DNA from: Kitasatospora sp. GAS204B
Lineage (GTDB): Bacteria; Actinomycetota; Actinomycetes; Streptomycetales; Streptomycetaceae
Assembly (NCBI RefSeq): GCF_029892155.1
Contig: NZ_JARZAG010000013.1
Coordinates: 169,573 to 233,572, forward strand
Length of the DNA: 64,000 nt
Direction of reading: 5' to 3'
Position numbers and translations under genes: made by a program. A model generated the notes under the pieces. That model ran no database searches, was not told where the DNA came from, and worked only from the letters and a program-made list of their open reading frames with translations. Of the stretch, positions 1 to 7,582 are shown one piece after another; position 1 is the stretch's first letter, and every line of letters begins with the position of its first letter.

Positions 1-320
1 CCGATCACCGCGCCGTTCACGTCCAGGCCCTCGGTGGTGAGGTTCTCGCCGAACTCCCCGGGCCGCAGCGCGCGCCCCAACTCCGCCGCCCAGCGCGCCA
101 GGTCCTCCCAGGCATAGGCGTAGACGGCCTGCTCGGGGCCGCCGTGGTTGCGCAGGTCGCAGATCGCGTCCCCGGCCAGCCCGCCGCCCTGGGCCGGCGC
201 CGAGACCTCGACGGGGCCGGCCACGGACCGCTTGTCGATCCCGGTCACACCCGGCTCGGAGAACTCCGTCGGGGTGGCCGTGCCGATGTTCACCGACCGG
301 ACGAAGGCAACTGATTCCAT
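1..320 (-). CDS. MOSC domain protein, C-terminus cut by window edge
   Basis: Reading from an ATG at 320, the first 106 residues run off the left edge. The N-terminus (MESVAFVRSVNIG) and the later segment GDAICDLRNHGGPEQAVYAY followed by GEFGENLTTEG are the hallmark of stand-alone MOSC proteins of the YiiM type. These bind a molybdenum cofactor-like ligand through a conserved cysteine that would lie beyond the window. The specific substrate is unknown; YiiM-type proteins are linked to N-hydroxylated base detoxification. The gene diverges from the potassium-channel gene at 410. Confidence 0.85.
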   Translation of the reverse strand, partial: MESVAFVRSVNIGTATPTEFSEPGVTGIDKRSVAGPVEVSAPAQGGGLAGDAICDLRNHGGPEQAVYAYAWEDLARWAAELGRALRPGEFGENLTTEGLDVNGAVI

Positions 321-409
321 ACGCCCAAGCTACCGCCGTCGCCCGCCGGGCCTCCCCCTGACGGCCCAACTGGGAAGCCGCCCGCCCGCCGCCCGCACAG
401 GCTGGGCAC

Positions 410-940
410 ATGGACAAGCCGCCCCGTGCCCCGCTCTGGCTCTGGCTGCTGCTGCCCTGCGCTCCGGTGCTGCTGTTCGCCGCCTACTTCACCGTGCCGC
501 TGGGCACCTTCGGCCCCCACCACCCGGTGCTCAGCTGGACCGTCTTCGGACTGCTGCTGGCGCTGCTGGCCGGGCTGCTGCTGCGGGAGATCCAGTCGAT
601 CATGCTGGAGCGCCCACGCGGGCTGCCCGGGATCGTCATCCTGCTGCTGAGCATCGTGACCCTGCTGGTCTTCTCCACCTGCTACCTCGCGCTGGCCCGC
701 GCTCCGAACCAGTTCACCGGCCTGAGCACCCGGGTCGACGCGCTCTACTTCACCGTCATCACCGCGGCGACGGTGGGCTACGGCGACATCGTCCCGGTCA
801 GCCAGACCGCCCGGGTCATCGTGATGGTGCAGATCCTCTACACCCTGGTCTTCCTCACCGCCGCCGCGACCGCGGTCGGCCAGCGGGTGCGCGGCCAGCT
901 GGACGTCCGGGCCCGCCGCCGCCAGGACGAACGCGGTTGA
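410..940 (+). CDS. two-transmembrane-type potassium channel
   Basis: This 176-residue protein contains the potassium selectivity filter TVGYGD at about residues 122-127, preceded by a pore helix (DALYFTVITAA) and followed by a last membrane helix (VIVMVQILYTLVFLTAAA). Two more hydrophobic segments lie at about 10-30 and 40-62 and a third at about 73-95, so it has about four helices rather than the minimal two. No regulatory RCK domain or voltage-sensor arginines are visible. It fits the Ion_trans_2 family. Nothing in the neighbourhood identifies a specific physiological role. Confidence 0.9.
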   Translation: MDKPPRAPLWLWLLLPCAPVLLFAAYFTVPLGTFGPHHPVLSWTVFGLLLALLAGLLLREIQSIMLERPRGLPGIVILLLSIVTLLVFSTCYLALARAPNQFTGLSTRVDALYFTVITAATVGYGDIVPVSQTARVIVMVQILYTLVFLTAAATAVGQRVRGQLDVRARRRQDERG

Positions 941-971
941 GCTTTGCCACCGGCGAGGCGATGCTGGTCAG

Positions 972-1166
972 GTGACCGGCATCTTCGACGAGGAGTTGCG
1001 CGAGCAGCTGGCCCTGGCCCGCAAGGCCCTGGCCCAGGCCCGCGCCGACGGCGATCTCGACGGCGTCCAGGCCTACCAGGGCCGGATCGCCGGCCTGCTG
1101 CGCACCGCCACCAAGCACGGCATCGCCCTCGAGCACACCGAGGAGGAGGAAGGCGGCGAGAGCTGA
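972..1166 (+). CDS. small conserved actinobacterial helical protein
   Basis: This 64-residue acidic protein starts at a GTG and begins MTGIFDEELREQLALARKAL. It is predicted to be almost entirely alpha-helical, with a charged tail rich in glutamate. Its composition and codon use match neighbouring genes, so I call it real. I do not recognise a function. It lies 31 bases after the channel gene and 40 bases before the HAD phosphatase gene, so the three may be co-transcribed. Confidence 0.6.
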   Translation: MTGIFDEELREQLALARKALAQARADGDLDGVQAYQGRIAGLLRTATKHGIALEHTEEEEGGES

Positions 1167-1206
1167 CGCCGTCCTCCACTTGCCGGTCGGTCTAAGGTGA
1201 TCGGCC

Positions 1207-1833
1207 ATGGAAGACCGAGCACCTGTGACGCCGCTGACCGTCGGCTTCGACCTCGACATGACGCTGATCGACACCCGGCCGGGCATCAAGCGGTGCTACG
1301 ACCTGCTGGCCGCCGAGACCGGCACCGCCATCGACAGCGACCTGGTGGTCAGCCGGCTCGGCCCGCCCGTCGAACAGGAGCTGGCCAACTGGTTCCCCGC
1401 CGAGGCGATCCAGACCGTCGCGGACCGCTATCGCGCGCTCTACGCCGAGCACGGCATCGAGGGTTCCACCGCGCTGCCCGGTGCCCACGAGGCGATCGCC
1501 GCCGTGCGCCGGCACGGCGGGCGGGTCATCGTGGTCACCGGCAAGTACGAGCCGAACGCCCGACGCAACCTCGACGCCGCGCGGCTGCCGGTGGACGGCC
1601 TGTACGGGACGGTCTTCGGCGCGCAGAAGGGCGCCGTGCTGCGGGCCGAGGGCGCGAGCGTCTACGTCGGGGACCACCTCGGCGACATCGAGGGCGCCCG
1701 GGTCGCCGGCGCGCTGGCCGTGGCGGTCGCCACCGGCCCCTACGCCGCCGCCGAACTCGCCGCCGCGGGCGCGGACGCCGTGCTGCCCCAACTGACCGCG
1801 TTCCCCCGGTGGCTGGCGGACCTGCGGTCCTGA
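1207..1833 (+). CDS. HAD-superfamily phosphatase (phosphoglycolate-phosphatase-like)
   Basis: This 208-residue protein has the HAD signature. Motif I is FDLDMTLIDT at about residues 15-24, with the nucleophile aspartate followed by the acid/base aspartate two residues on. Motif II is VVTGKYEPN with the threonine, and the lysine of motif III precedes motif IV, YVGDHLGDIEGA. A helical cap inserted after motif I places it in the Gph/PGPase subfamily. The substrate cannot be told from sequence. It ends just before a pair of hairpins that separate it from the convergent tRNA-Leu gene. Confidence 0.88.
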   Translation: MEDRAPVTPLTVGFDLDMTLIDTRPGIKRCYDLLAAETGTAIDSDLVVSRLGPPVEQELANWFPAEAIQTVADRYRALYAEHGIEGSTALPGAHEAIAAVRRHGGRVIVVTGKYEPNARRNLDAARLPVDGLYGTVFGAQKGAVLRAEGASVYVGDHLGDIEGARVAGALAVAVATGPYAAAELAAAGADAVLPQLTAFPRWLADLRS

Positions 1834-1839
1834 GCCCTG

Positions 1840-1926
1840 CCGAAGCGGCCCCACGGGCGGGCCGCTTCGGGGCCCGGAAATGCGTTGAGGCCGGTCGCCC
1901 CGACTTTCGTCGGACCGACCGGCCTC
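1840..1926. terminator. two consecutive hairpins between HAD gene and tRNA-Leu
   Basis: The first hairpin (1840-1870) pairs CCGAAGCGGCC with GGCCGCTTCGG. The second (1887-1926) pairs GAGGCCGGTC with GACCGGCCTC. They lie between two convergent transcription units, so together they probably terminate both. No U-tract follows, as is usual in streptomycetes. Confidence 0.7.
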
Positions 1927-1931
1927 ATCTG

Positions 1932-2015
1932 TGCGCGAGGGGGGAGTTGAACCCCCACGCCCTTTCGGGCACTGGAACCTGAATCCAGCGCGTCTGCCTA
2001 TTCCGCCACCCGCGC
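1932..2015 (-). tRNA. tRNA-Leu (anticodon CAG)
   Basis: Read on the minus strand, the acceptor stem GCGCGGG pairs with CTCGCGC (one G-U), followed by discriminator A. The anticodon loop TTCAGGT gives CAG. A long variable arm (TGCCCGAAAGGGCG) marks a class II tRNA, and the T loop GTTCAACTC is intact. No CCA is encoded. Confidence 0.97.
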
Positions 2016-2479
2016 AAGGTGTTGTCGAAGATGCTAACCGATCGTCCGGGTGAGGTCGAATCGGTTTGGACCCGCTTCGCTTCCCACTCGGCCGGCTTCG
2101 GCTCCCTCTCGGGCGCCCCTTCCGACGTGGAAAACATTAGCACGCCCCTCGAGCAACCTACGAATCGTTCCCAGGCCACGGCCTGCACGTCTGCCTCCGA
2201 AGCGCCACTCGAACGGCTCGACGAACAGCCCGGTCAACTGTCCGACGGACGGCTTGGCGAACGGGTGAGCGAGGGATGAGCATCCACCGCCAGGGGTACC
2301 TCTCGTTGCACCGGAACCGCCGCGGCGGCCAAGGTGTGCGCAAGCCCACCCGCCCGCGGCGGGTGGCCGGGGAACCGTACAGATGGCCAAGGCGTGGATA
2401 CGATCAGTACGGAAGTTCCGCAATCGGGCCCGCGGCGGCCCGACCCAGCAGCCGAGAGACCTTTGGAAGGGGGTGCCCA
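2016..2479. other. intergenic region upstream of tRNA-Leu and fhaA
   Basis: This 464-base region holds the leftward promoter of tRNA-Leu and the rightward promoter and leader of the fhaA operon. A 9-bp hairpin (CCACCCGCC/GGCGGGTGG, 2346-2366) lies in the fhaA leader about 115 bases before the start codon. I found no convincing gene in either strand; the overlapping open frames have no ribosome binding sites and look like GC artefacts. Confidence 0.6.
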
Positions 2480-3358
2480 GTGGGAGTCATGAAGAAGTTC
2501 GAGCAGCGACTCGAGGGTCTCGTGAACGGCACCTTCGCCAAGGTGTTCAAGTCCGAAGTCCAGCCCGTGGAGATCGCCGGTGCGCTGCAGCGCGAGTGCG
2601 ACAACAACGCCACCATCTGGAACCGCGACCGCACCGTGGTGCCGAACGACTTCATCGTCGAGCTCAGCCCGCACGACTACGAGCGGCTCAGCCCCTACGC
2701 CGGCCAACTCGGCCAGGAGCTCTCCGGCATGGTGCTGGAGTACGCCGAGGCGCAGCGCTACAGCTTCCTCGGCCCGCTGCAGGTGAACCTGGAACGGGCC
2801 GACGACCTGGACACCGGTCTGTACCGGGTGCGCAGCCGCACCCTGGCCGGCGACACCCCCGAGCCGCCGGCCGCCGCGGCGCCGGCCCAGCCCGGCCACG
2901 GCCGCGCGCCGAGCGAGGCACCGGGTGCGCAGGGCGCACCGTGGCAGCAGAGCAGTGCGCCGACGTACGCCGGTGCGCCGCCCGCGCCGAGCGCGCCGCC
3001 GGCCATGCCCCCGGCACCGCCGACCGCCGGGATGGGCAGCAATGTGCGCCCGTTCCCCGGCGCCGGTACCGGCGCGGGCACCCGGCGCTGGATCGAGGTC
3101 AACGGCACCCGCCACCAGATCACCGGCAGCGCCTGTGTGCTGGGCCGCTCCACCGAGGCGGACGTGCGGATCGACGACCCCGGGGTCTCCCGCAAGCACG
3201 CCGAGATCCGCCCCGGCACCCCGGCCATGGTGCTCGACCTGGGGTCCACCAACGGCATCGTGGTGGACGGACAGCACACCCAGCGCGCTACGCTCCGCGA
3301 CGGCTCGCGGATCGTCGTGGGCTCCACGACGATCATCTACCGACAGGTCGAAGGGTAG
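2480..3358 (+). CDS. fhaA: FHA-domain protein FhaA (DUF3662 + FHA)
   Basis: I place the start at GTG 2480 (MGVMKKFEQRLEGLVNGTF), with GGAAGGGGG about 10 bases upstream. The 292-residue protein has an N-terminal DUF3662 domain (about 1-120), a Pro/Ala-rich linker (about 130-195) and a C-terminal forkhead-associated domain (about 200-290). The FHA core residues are visible: LGRS, VSRKHAEI and DLGSTNG. FHA domains bind phosphothreonine. In mycobacteria FhaA binds the phosphorylated pseudokinase region of MviN/MurJ. It is the first gene of the fhaA-fhaB-pstP operon, with an 11-base gap to fhaB. Confidence 0.95.
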   Translation: MGVMKKFEQRLEGLVNGTFAKVFKSEVQPVEIAGALQRECDNNATIWNRDRTVVPNDFIVELSPHDYERLSPYAGQLGQELSGMVLEYAEAQRYSFLGPLQVNLERADDLDTGLYRVRSRTLAGDTPEPPAAAAPAQPGHGRAPSEAPGAQGAPWQQSSAPTYAGAPPAPSAPPAMPPAPPTAGMGSNVRPFPGAGTGAGTRRWIEVNGTRHQITGSACVLGRSTEADVRIDDPGVSRKHAEIRPGTPAMVLDLGSTNGIVVDGQHTQRATLRDGSRIVVGSTTIIYRQVEG

Positions 3359-3369
3359 GGCGAGCTCCG

Positions 3370-3939
3370 GTGTCCGAACTGACTCTGACAGTCCTCCGGC
3401 TGGGTTTCCTGGCCGTGCTGTGGCTGTTCGTCATCGTCGCGGTCCAGGTGATCCGCAGCGATCTGTTCGGCGCCAAGGCAGGCGGCAGGGCCGGCCGACG
3501 CGGCGGGCGCGCCGCGGCCACGGCGACCGCCGGCGGGGCTCCGACCCCGGTCGCCGCCCCGCCGCGGCAGCAGCCCGGCGGTCCGCGGGAAGGCGCCCAG
3601 GCCGGCCAGAGCGGCGGCCAGCGCGGTCGCCGCGCCGCATCCGCCGGCCCGACCCAGCTGGTCGTGGTCGAGGGCGCGCTGGCCGGTACCACGGTCGCAC
3701 TGCAGGGCCAGGTCATCACGCTCGGTCGGGCCCACGACTCCACGATCGTGCTCGACGACGACTACGCCTCATCGCGGCATGCCAGGATCTACCCCGACCA
3801 GACTGGGCAGTGGACCGTGGAGGATCTAGGCTCCACCAACGGCACGTATCTCGACCGGCAGCGGCTGACCACGCCGATGCCGCTGCAGGTGGGAGTGCCG
3901 ATCCGTATCGGCAGGACCGTCATCGAACTGCGGAAGTAG
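3370..3939 (+). CDS. fhaB: membrane-anchored FHA-domain protein FhaB (FipA)
   Basis: The start is GTG 3370 (MSELTLTVLRLGF), 11 bases after fhaA. The 189-residue protein has one N-terminal membrane helix (about 6-30, LGFLAVLWLFVIVAVQVI). A basic Ala/Gly/Arg-rich linker follows, then a C-terminal FHA domain (about 94-189) with LGRAHDSTIVL, SSRHARI and DLGSTNGTYLD. This is the FhaB/FipA family, which in mycobacteria is phosphorylated by Pkn kinases and links to the FtsZ-FtsQ machinery. The anchor places the phosphothreonine reader at the inner face of the membrane. Confidence 0.93.
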   Translation: MSELTLTVLRLGFLAVLWLFVIVAVQVIRSDLFGAKAGGRAGRRGGRAAATATAGGAPTPVAAPPRQQPGGPREGAQAGQSGGQRGRRAASAGPTQLVVVEGALAGTTVALQGQVITLGRAHDSTIVLDDDYASSRHARIYPDQTGQWTVEDLGSTNGTYLDRQRLTTPMPLQVGVPIRIGRTVIELRK

Positions 3940-3945
3940 TAGCGC

Positions 3946-4041
3946 ATGAGGGACAGCACCCCGTCCAAGACCAGCCGGGACGGCAGCGCGATGGCTGCCG
4001 CGGCCCTGCGCGAGGCCCAGAGGGGGGCACGCACCGTATGA
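3946..4041 (+). CDS. possible 31-residue leader peptide translationally coupled to pstP
   Basis: An ATG at 3946 opens a 31-residue frame (starting MRDSTPSKTSRDGSA) whose TGA overlaps the ATG of pstP as ATGA. It starts 6 bases after the fhaB stop. A weak GGAAG lies about 10 bases upstream. It is Ser/Thr/Arg/Ala-rich and resembles no family I know. It could be a genuine small protein, a coupling ORF for pstP, or chance in GC-rich DNA. Confidence 0.35.
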   Translation: MRDSTPSKTSRDGSAMAAAALREAQRGARTV

Positions 4042-5702
4042 GCCTCGTGCTGCGTTTCGCCGCCGGTTCCCACAAGGGCCTGATCCGGGAGGGGAACGAG
4101 GACTCCGGCTACGCCGGCCCTCGGCTGCTCGCCGTGGCCGACGGCATGGGCGGCGCGGCGGCCGGTGAGGTGGCCTCCGCCGAGGCCCTCAGTTCGATCA
4201 TCTCGCTCGACGACGCCGACCCGCACGCCGACCTGCTGACCCTGCTGAACGACGCCGTGCAGGCCGCCAACGAGCGGCTGCGCGTGATGGTCGAGCAGGA
4301 CCCGCAGCTGGAGGGCATGGGCTGCACCCTCACCGCGCTGCTCTGGACCGGCGAGCGGATGGGCCTGGTGCACGTCGGCGATTCGCGGGCCTACCTGCTG
4401 CGGGACGGCGCGCTGACCCAGATCACCCAGGACCACACCTGGGTGCAGCGGCTGGTCGACGAGGGCCGGATCACTCCGGAGGAGGCCGAGACGCACCCGC
4501 AGCGCTCGCTGCTGATGCGCGCGCTGGACGGCCGCGGCCAGGTCGAGCCCGACCTGTCGATCCGCGAGGTCCGGGCCGGTGACCGCTACCTGATCTGCTC
4601 CGACGGCCTGTCCGGACCGGTCAGCCACCAGACCCTGGAAGAGACGCTGGGGAGCTTCTACGCCCCCGAGCCGACCATCCAGGAGCTGATCCAGCTCGCC
4701 CTGCGCGGCGGCGGCCCCGACAACATCACCTGCGTCGTGGCCGACGTGCTCGACGTGGGCCCCAGCGACACCCTCAGCGGCCAGTTCGCCACCGCCCCCG
4801 TGGTGGTCGGCGCGGTGGCCGAGGGCCCGCACGGCACCGCCGTGGACCACCAGATCATCGACACCCCGGCCGGCCGGGCCGCGGGCCTCGGCCGCCCGCA
4901 GTCCCCGCCGCCCGGCGCCTTCGGCCCGCCCGCCGGCTACGGCGGCGCGCCCGGTGGCTTCGGCCCGGCCGAGGGCTACGGCGAGACCTACGGCGAGGCG
5001 CACCCGGAGGGCTACGGCGAGGGGTACGGCGACGGCTACGGCCAGGCCGGCTATCCCCAGGAGGGCTACGGCACCGGCCAGCCCGGCGAGGGCTACGGCA
5101 CCGCCCCGGCCGAGCCCGACGGCTACCCGGTCCCCGAGCAGCCGAAGAAGCGCCGCTGGTTCCGGCGCTCGGCGATCACCGTGCTCGCGCTCGGCCTGGT
5201 CGGCGGCGCCGCGTACGCCGGCTACCAGTGGACCCAGGGCCAGTACTACGTCGGCGAGCGCGACGGCCACGTCGCCGTGTACCAGGGGATCAACCAGGAC
5301 CTGCCGGGGCTGCAGCTCTCCTCGGTCCAGCAGGAGTACCCGGACGCGGCGATCACGGACCTGCCCGCCGACCAGCAGAGCCAGCTGCGGAGCACCGTCT
5401 CCGCGGACAGCCTGAGCGCCGCCACCGCACAGGCCGACCACTTCAGGGCGCAGGCCTCGGCCTGCCACAAGCTGAAGCAGGGCGGTGCCTCGCCGGCCGC
5501 CACGGCGACCAACGCCGCGCTGGAGACCACGCCCAGGGTGGGCGCCTCACCGGCCGTGCCGAGCCCCTCGGCCACCACCACGGCGCAACCCAGCCCGAGC
5601 ACGACCCCGCAGGCCGGCGGCTCGCCCAGCGCCCCCGCCTCCCCGAGCGGACCGCCCCCGCTCACCGCGGACGAGCAGCCGCTGGCGAAGAACTGCTCCT
5701 GA
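4038..5702 (+). CDS. pstP: PP2C-family Ser/Thr protein phosphatase PstP
   Basis: This 554-residue protein has an N-terminal PP2C domain (about 1-238) with the metal-binding motifs GNEDSGYAG, ADGMGG, SDGLSG and GGPDNITC. A linker of repeated GYGE/GYG units (about 285-360) follows, then one membrane helix (about 377-396) and an extracytoplasmic tail of about 155 residues ending in a Ser/Pro/Thr-rich stretch. PstP reverses phosphorylation by PknB and acts on the FHA proteins encoded upstream. The start is ATG 4038, preceded by AGGGGGG. The GY-rich linker resembles that of PknB in this window. Confidence 0.94.
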   Translation: MSLVLRFAAGSHKGLIREGNEDSGYAGPRLLAVADGMGGAAAGEVASAEALSSIISLDDADPHADLLTLLNDAVQAANERLRVMVEQDPQLEGMGCTLTALLWTGERMGLVHVGDSRAYLLRDGALTQITQDHTWVQRLVDEGRITPEEAETHPQRSLLMRALDGRGQVEPDLSIREVRAGDRYLICSDGLSGPVSHQTLEETLGSFYAPEPTIQELIQLALRGGGPDNITCVVADVLDVGPSDTLSGQFATAPVVVGAVAEGPHGTAVDHQIIDTPAGRAAGLGRPQSPPPGAFGPPAGYGGAPGGFGPAEGYGETYGEAHPEGYGEGYGDGYGQAGYPQEGYGTGQPGEGYGTAPAEPDGYPVPEQPKKRRWFRRSAITVLALGLVGGAAYAGYQWTQGQYYVGERDGHVAVYQGINQDLPGLQLSSVQQEYPDAAITDLPADQQSQLRSTVSADSLSAATAQADHFRAQASACHKLKQGGASPAATATNAALETTPRVGASPAVPSPSATTTAQPSPSTTPQAGGSPSAPASPSGPPPLTADEQPLAKNCS

Positions 5703-5715
5703 GCGGCCCGACCGC

Positions 5716-5756
5716 CGCTTCCGGGGGCGGGGCCGTCGGCCCCGCCCCCGGAAGCG
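5716..5756. terminator. strong hairpin between pstP and pbpA
   Basis: A perfect 19-bp stem (CGCTTCCGGGGGCGGGGCC and its complement) with a GTC loop begins 14 bases after the pstP stop. It would separate the fhaAB-pstP transcript from pbpA-pknB, and it sits where rodA/ftsW is normally found. Confidence 0.85.
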
Positions 5757-5845
5757 ACCCGGGCGGTCAGCGGGTGAGCGTTCGTGCGGTTGAATGACTT
5801 CGCCGTGCCAAGCGCAGTACGCACCGAGGAGGGGACCGCGTCTCA

Positions 5846-7306
5846 ATGAACCAGCCCATTCGACGGGTCTCCGTCTTCTGCATGGTCCTGATCTTCGCGC
5901 TGCTGCTGCGGACCAACTGGATCCAGGCCGTGACGGCCGACTCCTACGCAAGCAACTCGCACAACCTCCGCAGCACCCTCGACGCGTACTCCTACCCGCG
6001 CGGCACCATCATGACCGCCGACGGGCAGCCGATGACCGGCTCGAACCTCACCACCGGCTACGAGTACAAGTACAAGACCACCTGGACCAACGGGCCGCTG
6101 TACGCCCCGATCACCGGCTACTCCTCGCAGGTCTTCAAATCCAGCGGCCTGGAGTCGCTGGAGAACGGGATCCTCGCCGGCACCGACGACCGGCTCTTCT
6201 TCGGCGACACCTGGGACGCGCTGACCGGTGGGAAGAAGCAGGGCGGCAACGTGATCACCACGATCAACTCCAAGGCCCAGCAGGCCGCCTTCCAGGGCCT
6301 GGGGAACAAGAAGGGTGCCGCGGTCGCCATCGACCCGCGCACCGGCGCGATCCTGGCCCTGGTCTCCACCCCGTCCTACGACCCGGGCACCTTCGCCGGC
6401 AGCAGCACCGCCGAGGGCAAGACCTACAACGCACTCAACAGCGACCCGAACCAGCCGATGCTGGACCGGGCGCTCAAGGAGACCTACCCGCCGGGTTCGA
6501 CCTTCAAGATCGTCACCGCCGCCACCGCCTTCGAGACCGGCAAGTACCAGAACCCGACCGACCAGACGGACACCCCGGACCAGTACGTCCTGCCGGGCAC
6601 CAACACCGTGCTGAACAACGACAGCCCCGGCGAGGCGTGCGGCCAGGCCACCCTGATCGACGCCTTCGCGATCTCCTGCAACACCGTCTACGGCAAGCTC
6701 GGCGCGGACCTCGGCGAGGAGAAGCTGCTCGCCCAGGCGAACAAGTTCGGCTTCAACGCCACCGTCGACACCCCGATCCGCTCGGCCGCCAGCACCTTCC
6801 CGAGCGACTCCACCCCCGACGGCACCGCGATGGACGCCATCGGGCAGCACAACACCGCCGCCACCCCGCTGCAGATGGCGATGGTGGCCGCCGCGGTCGC
6901 CAACAACGGCAAGCTGATGCAGCCCTACCTGGTCGGCCAGGAGAAGTCGGGCAGCGGCAGCGTGGTCTCCACGCACGCCGAGAAGGAGATGGACCAGGCG
7001 GTCAGCCCCGCCACCGCGCAGAAGCTGCAGCAGATGATGGTCGCCGTGGTGCAGAACGGCACCGGCAAGCTGGCACAGATCCCCGGCGTCGAGGTCGGCG
7101 GCAAGACCGGCACCGCCCAGCACGGCACCGACAACAAGGGGCTGCCGTTCGCCTGGTTCGTCTCGTACGCCAAGGTCGGCAACGACATCCCGGTCGCCGT
7201 CGCCGTGGTGGTCGAGGACGGCGCCGCGAGCAGCGACGAGATCAGCGGCGGCAGCATCGCCGCGCCGATCGCCAAGTCGATCATGCAGGCCGTCATCGGG
7301 CACTGA
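5846..7306 (+). CDS. pbpA: class B penicillin-binding protein PbpA
   Basis: This 486-residue protein has an N-terminal membrane helix (about 8-28) and then a PBP dimerisation module. The transpeptidase domain carries the three active-site motifs: STFK (catalytic Ser218, Lys221), SCN (277-279) and KTG (420-422). It cross-links peptidoglycan outside the membrane, normally as partner of a SEDS polymerase. GAGGAGGGGAC precedes the ATG. The usual SEDS gene is not upstream here. The gene is followed, 276 bases on, by pknB. Confidence 0.94.
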   Translation: MNQPIRRVSVFCMVLIFALLLRTNWIQAVTADSYASNSHNLRSTLDAYSYPRGTIMTADGQPMTGSNLTTGYEYKYKTTWTNGPLYAPITGYSSQVFKSSGLESLENGILAGTDDRLFFGDTWDALTGGKKQGGNVITTINSKAQQAAFQGLGNKKGAAVAIDPRTGAILALVSTPSYDPGTFAGSSTAEGKTYNALNSDPNQPMLDRALKETYPPGSTFKIVTAATAFETGKYQNPTDQTDTPDQYVLPGTNTVLNNDSPGEACGQATLIDAFAISCNTVYGKLGADLGEEKLLAQANKFGFNATVDTPIRSAASTFPSDSTPDGTAMDAIGQHNTAATPLQMAMVAAAVANNGKLMQPYLVGQEKSGSGSVVSTHAEKEMDQAVSPATAQKLQQMMVAVVQNGTGKLAQIPGVEVGGKTGTAQHGTDNKGLPFAWFVSYAKVGNDIPVAVAVVVEDGAASSDEISGGSIAAPIAKSIMQAVIGH

Positions 7307-7582
7307 CCCTGACGGCTTTCCGACGAGCTGGGCCATACTGGGCGATCGGACGTGTGATCGGATACCGGTCTGGTCTCAGCTGCCGGGCGTGTCGAGTTGG
7401 TACGGCGGCGACCGGTAGCGTATCCGCCAGCAGCGGGTGTGCCCGCGGCTCAGGGCCACGGTTCGACGGGGCCCGGAGATCGGCGTCACAGAACCAACGT
7501 GGCGAGGGCAGCGTCAGTACTGGCACGTGCGGGGACACCTACGTCATATCCTCACCGCCCGGTGAGGGAGAGGGTCGGAACT

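Noticed and set aside
5703..5845. Remnant of a rodA/ftsW pseudogene between pstP and pbpA
   Set aside because: I looked for membrane-helix-like or SEDS-like codons in all frames of the gap and found none. The gap contains only a hairpin and the pbpA leader.
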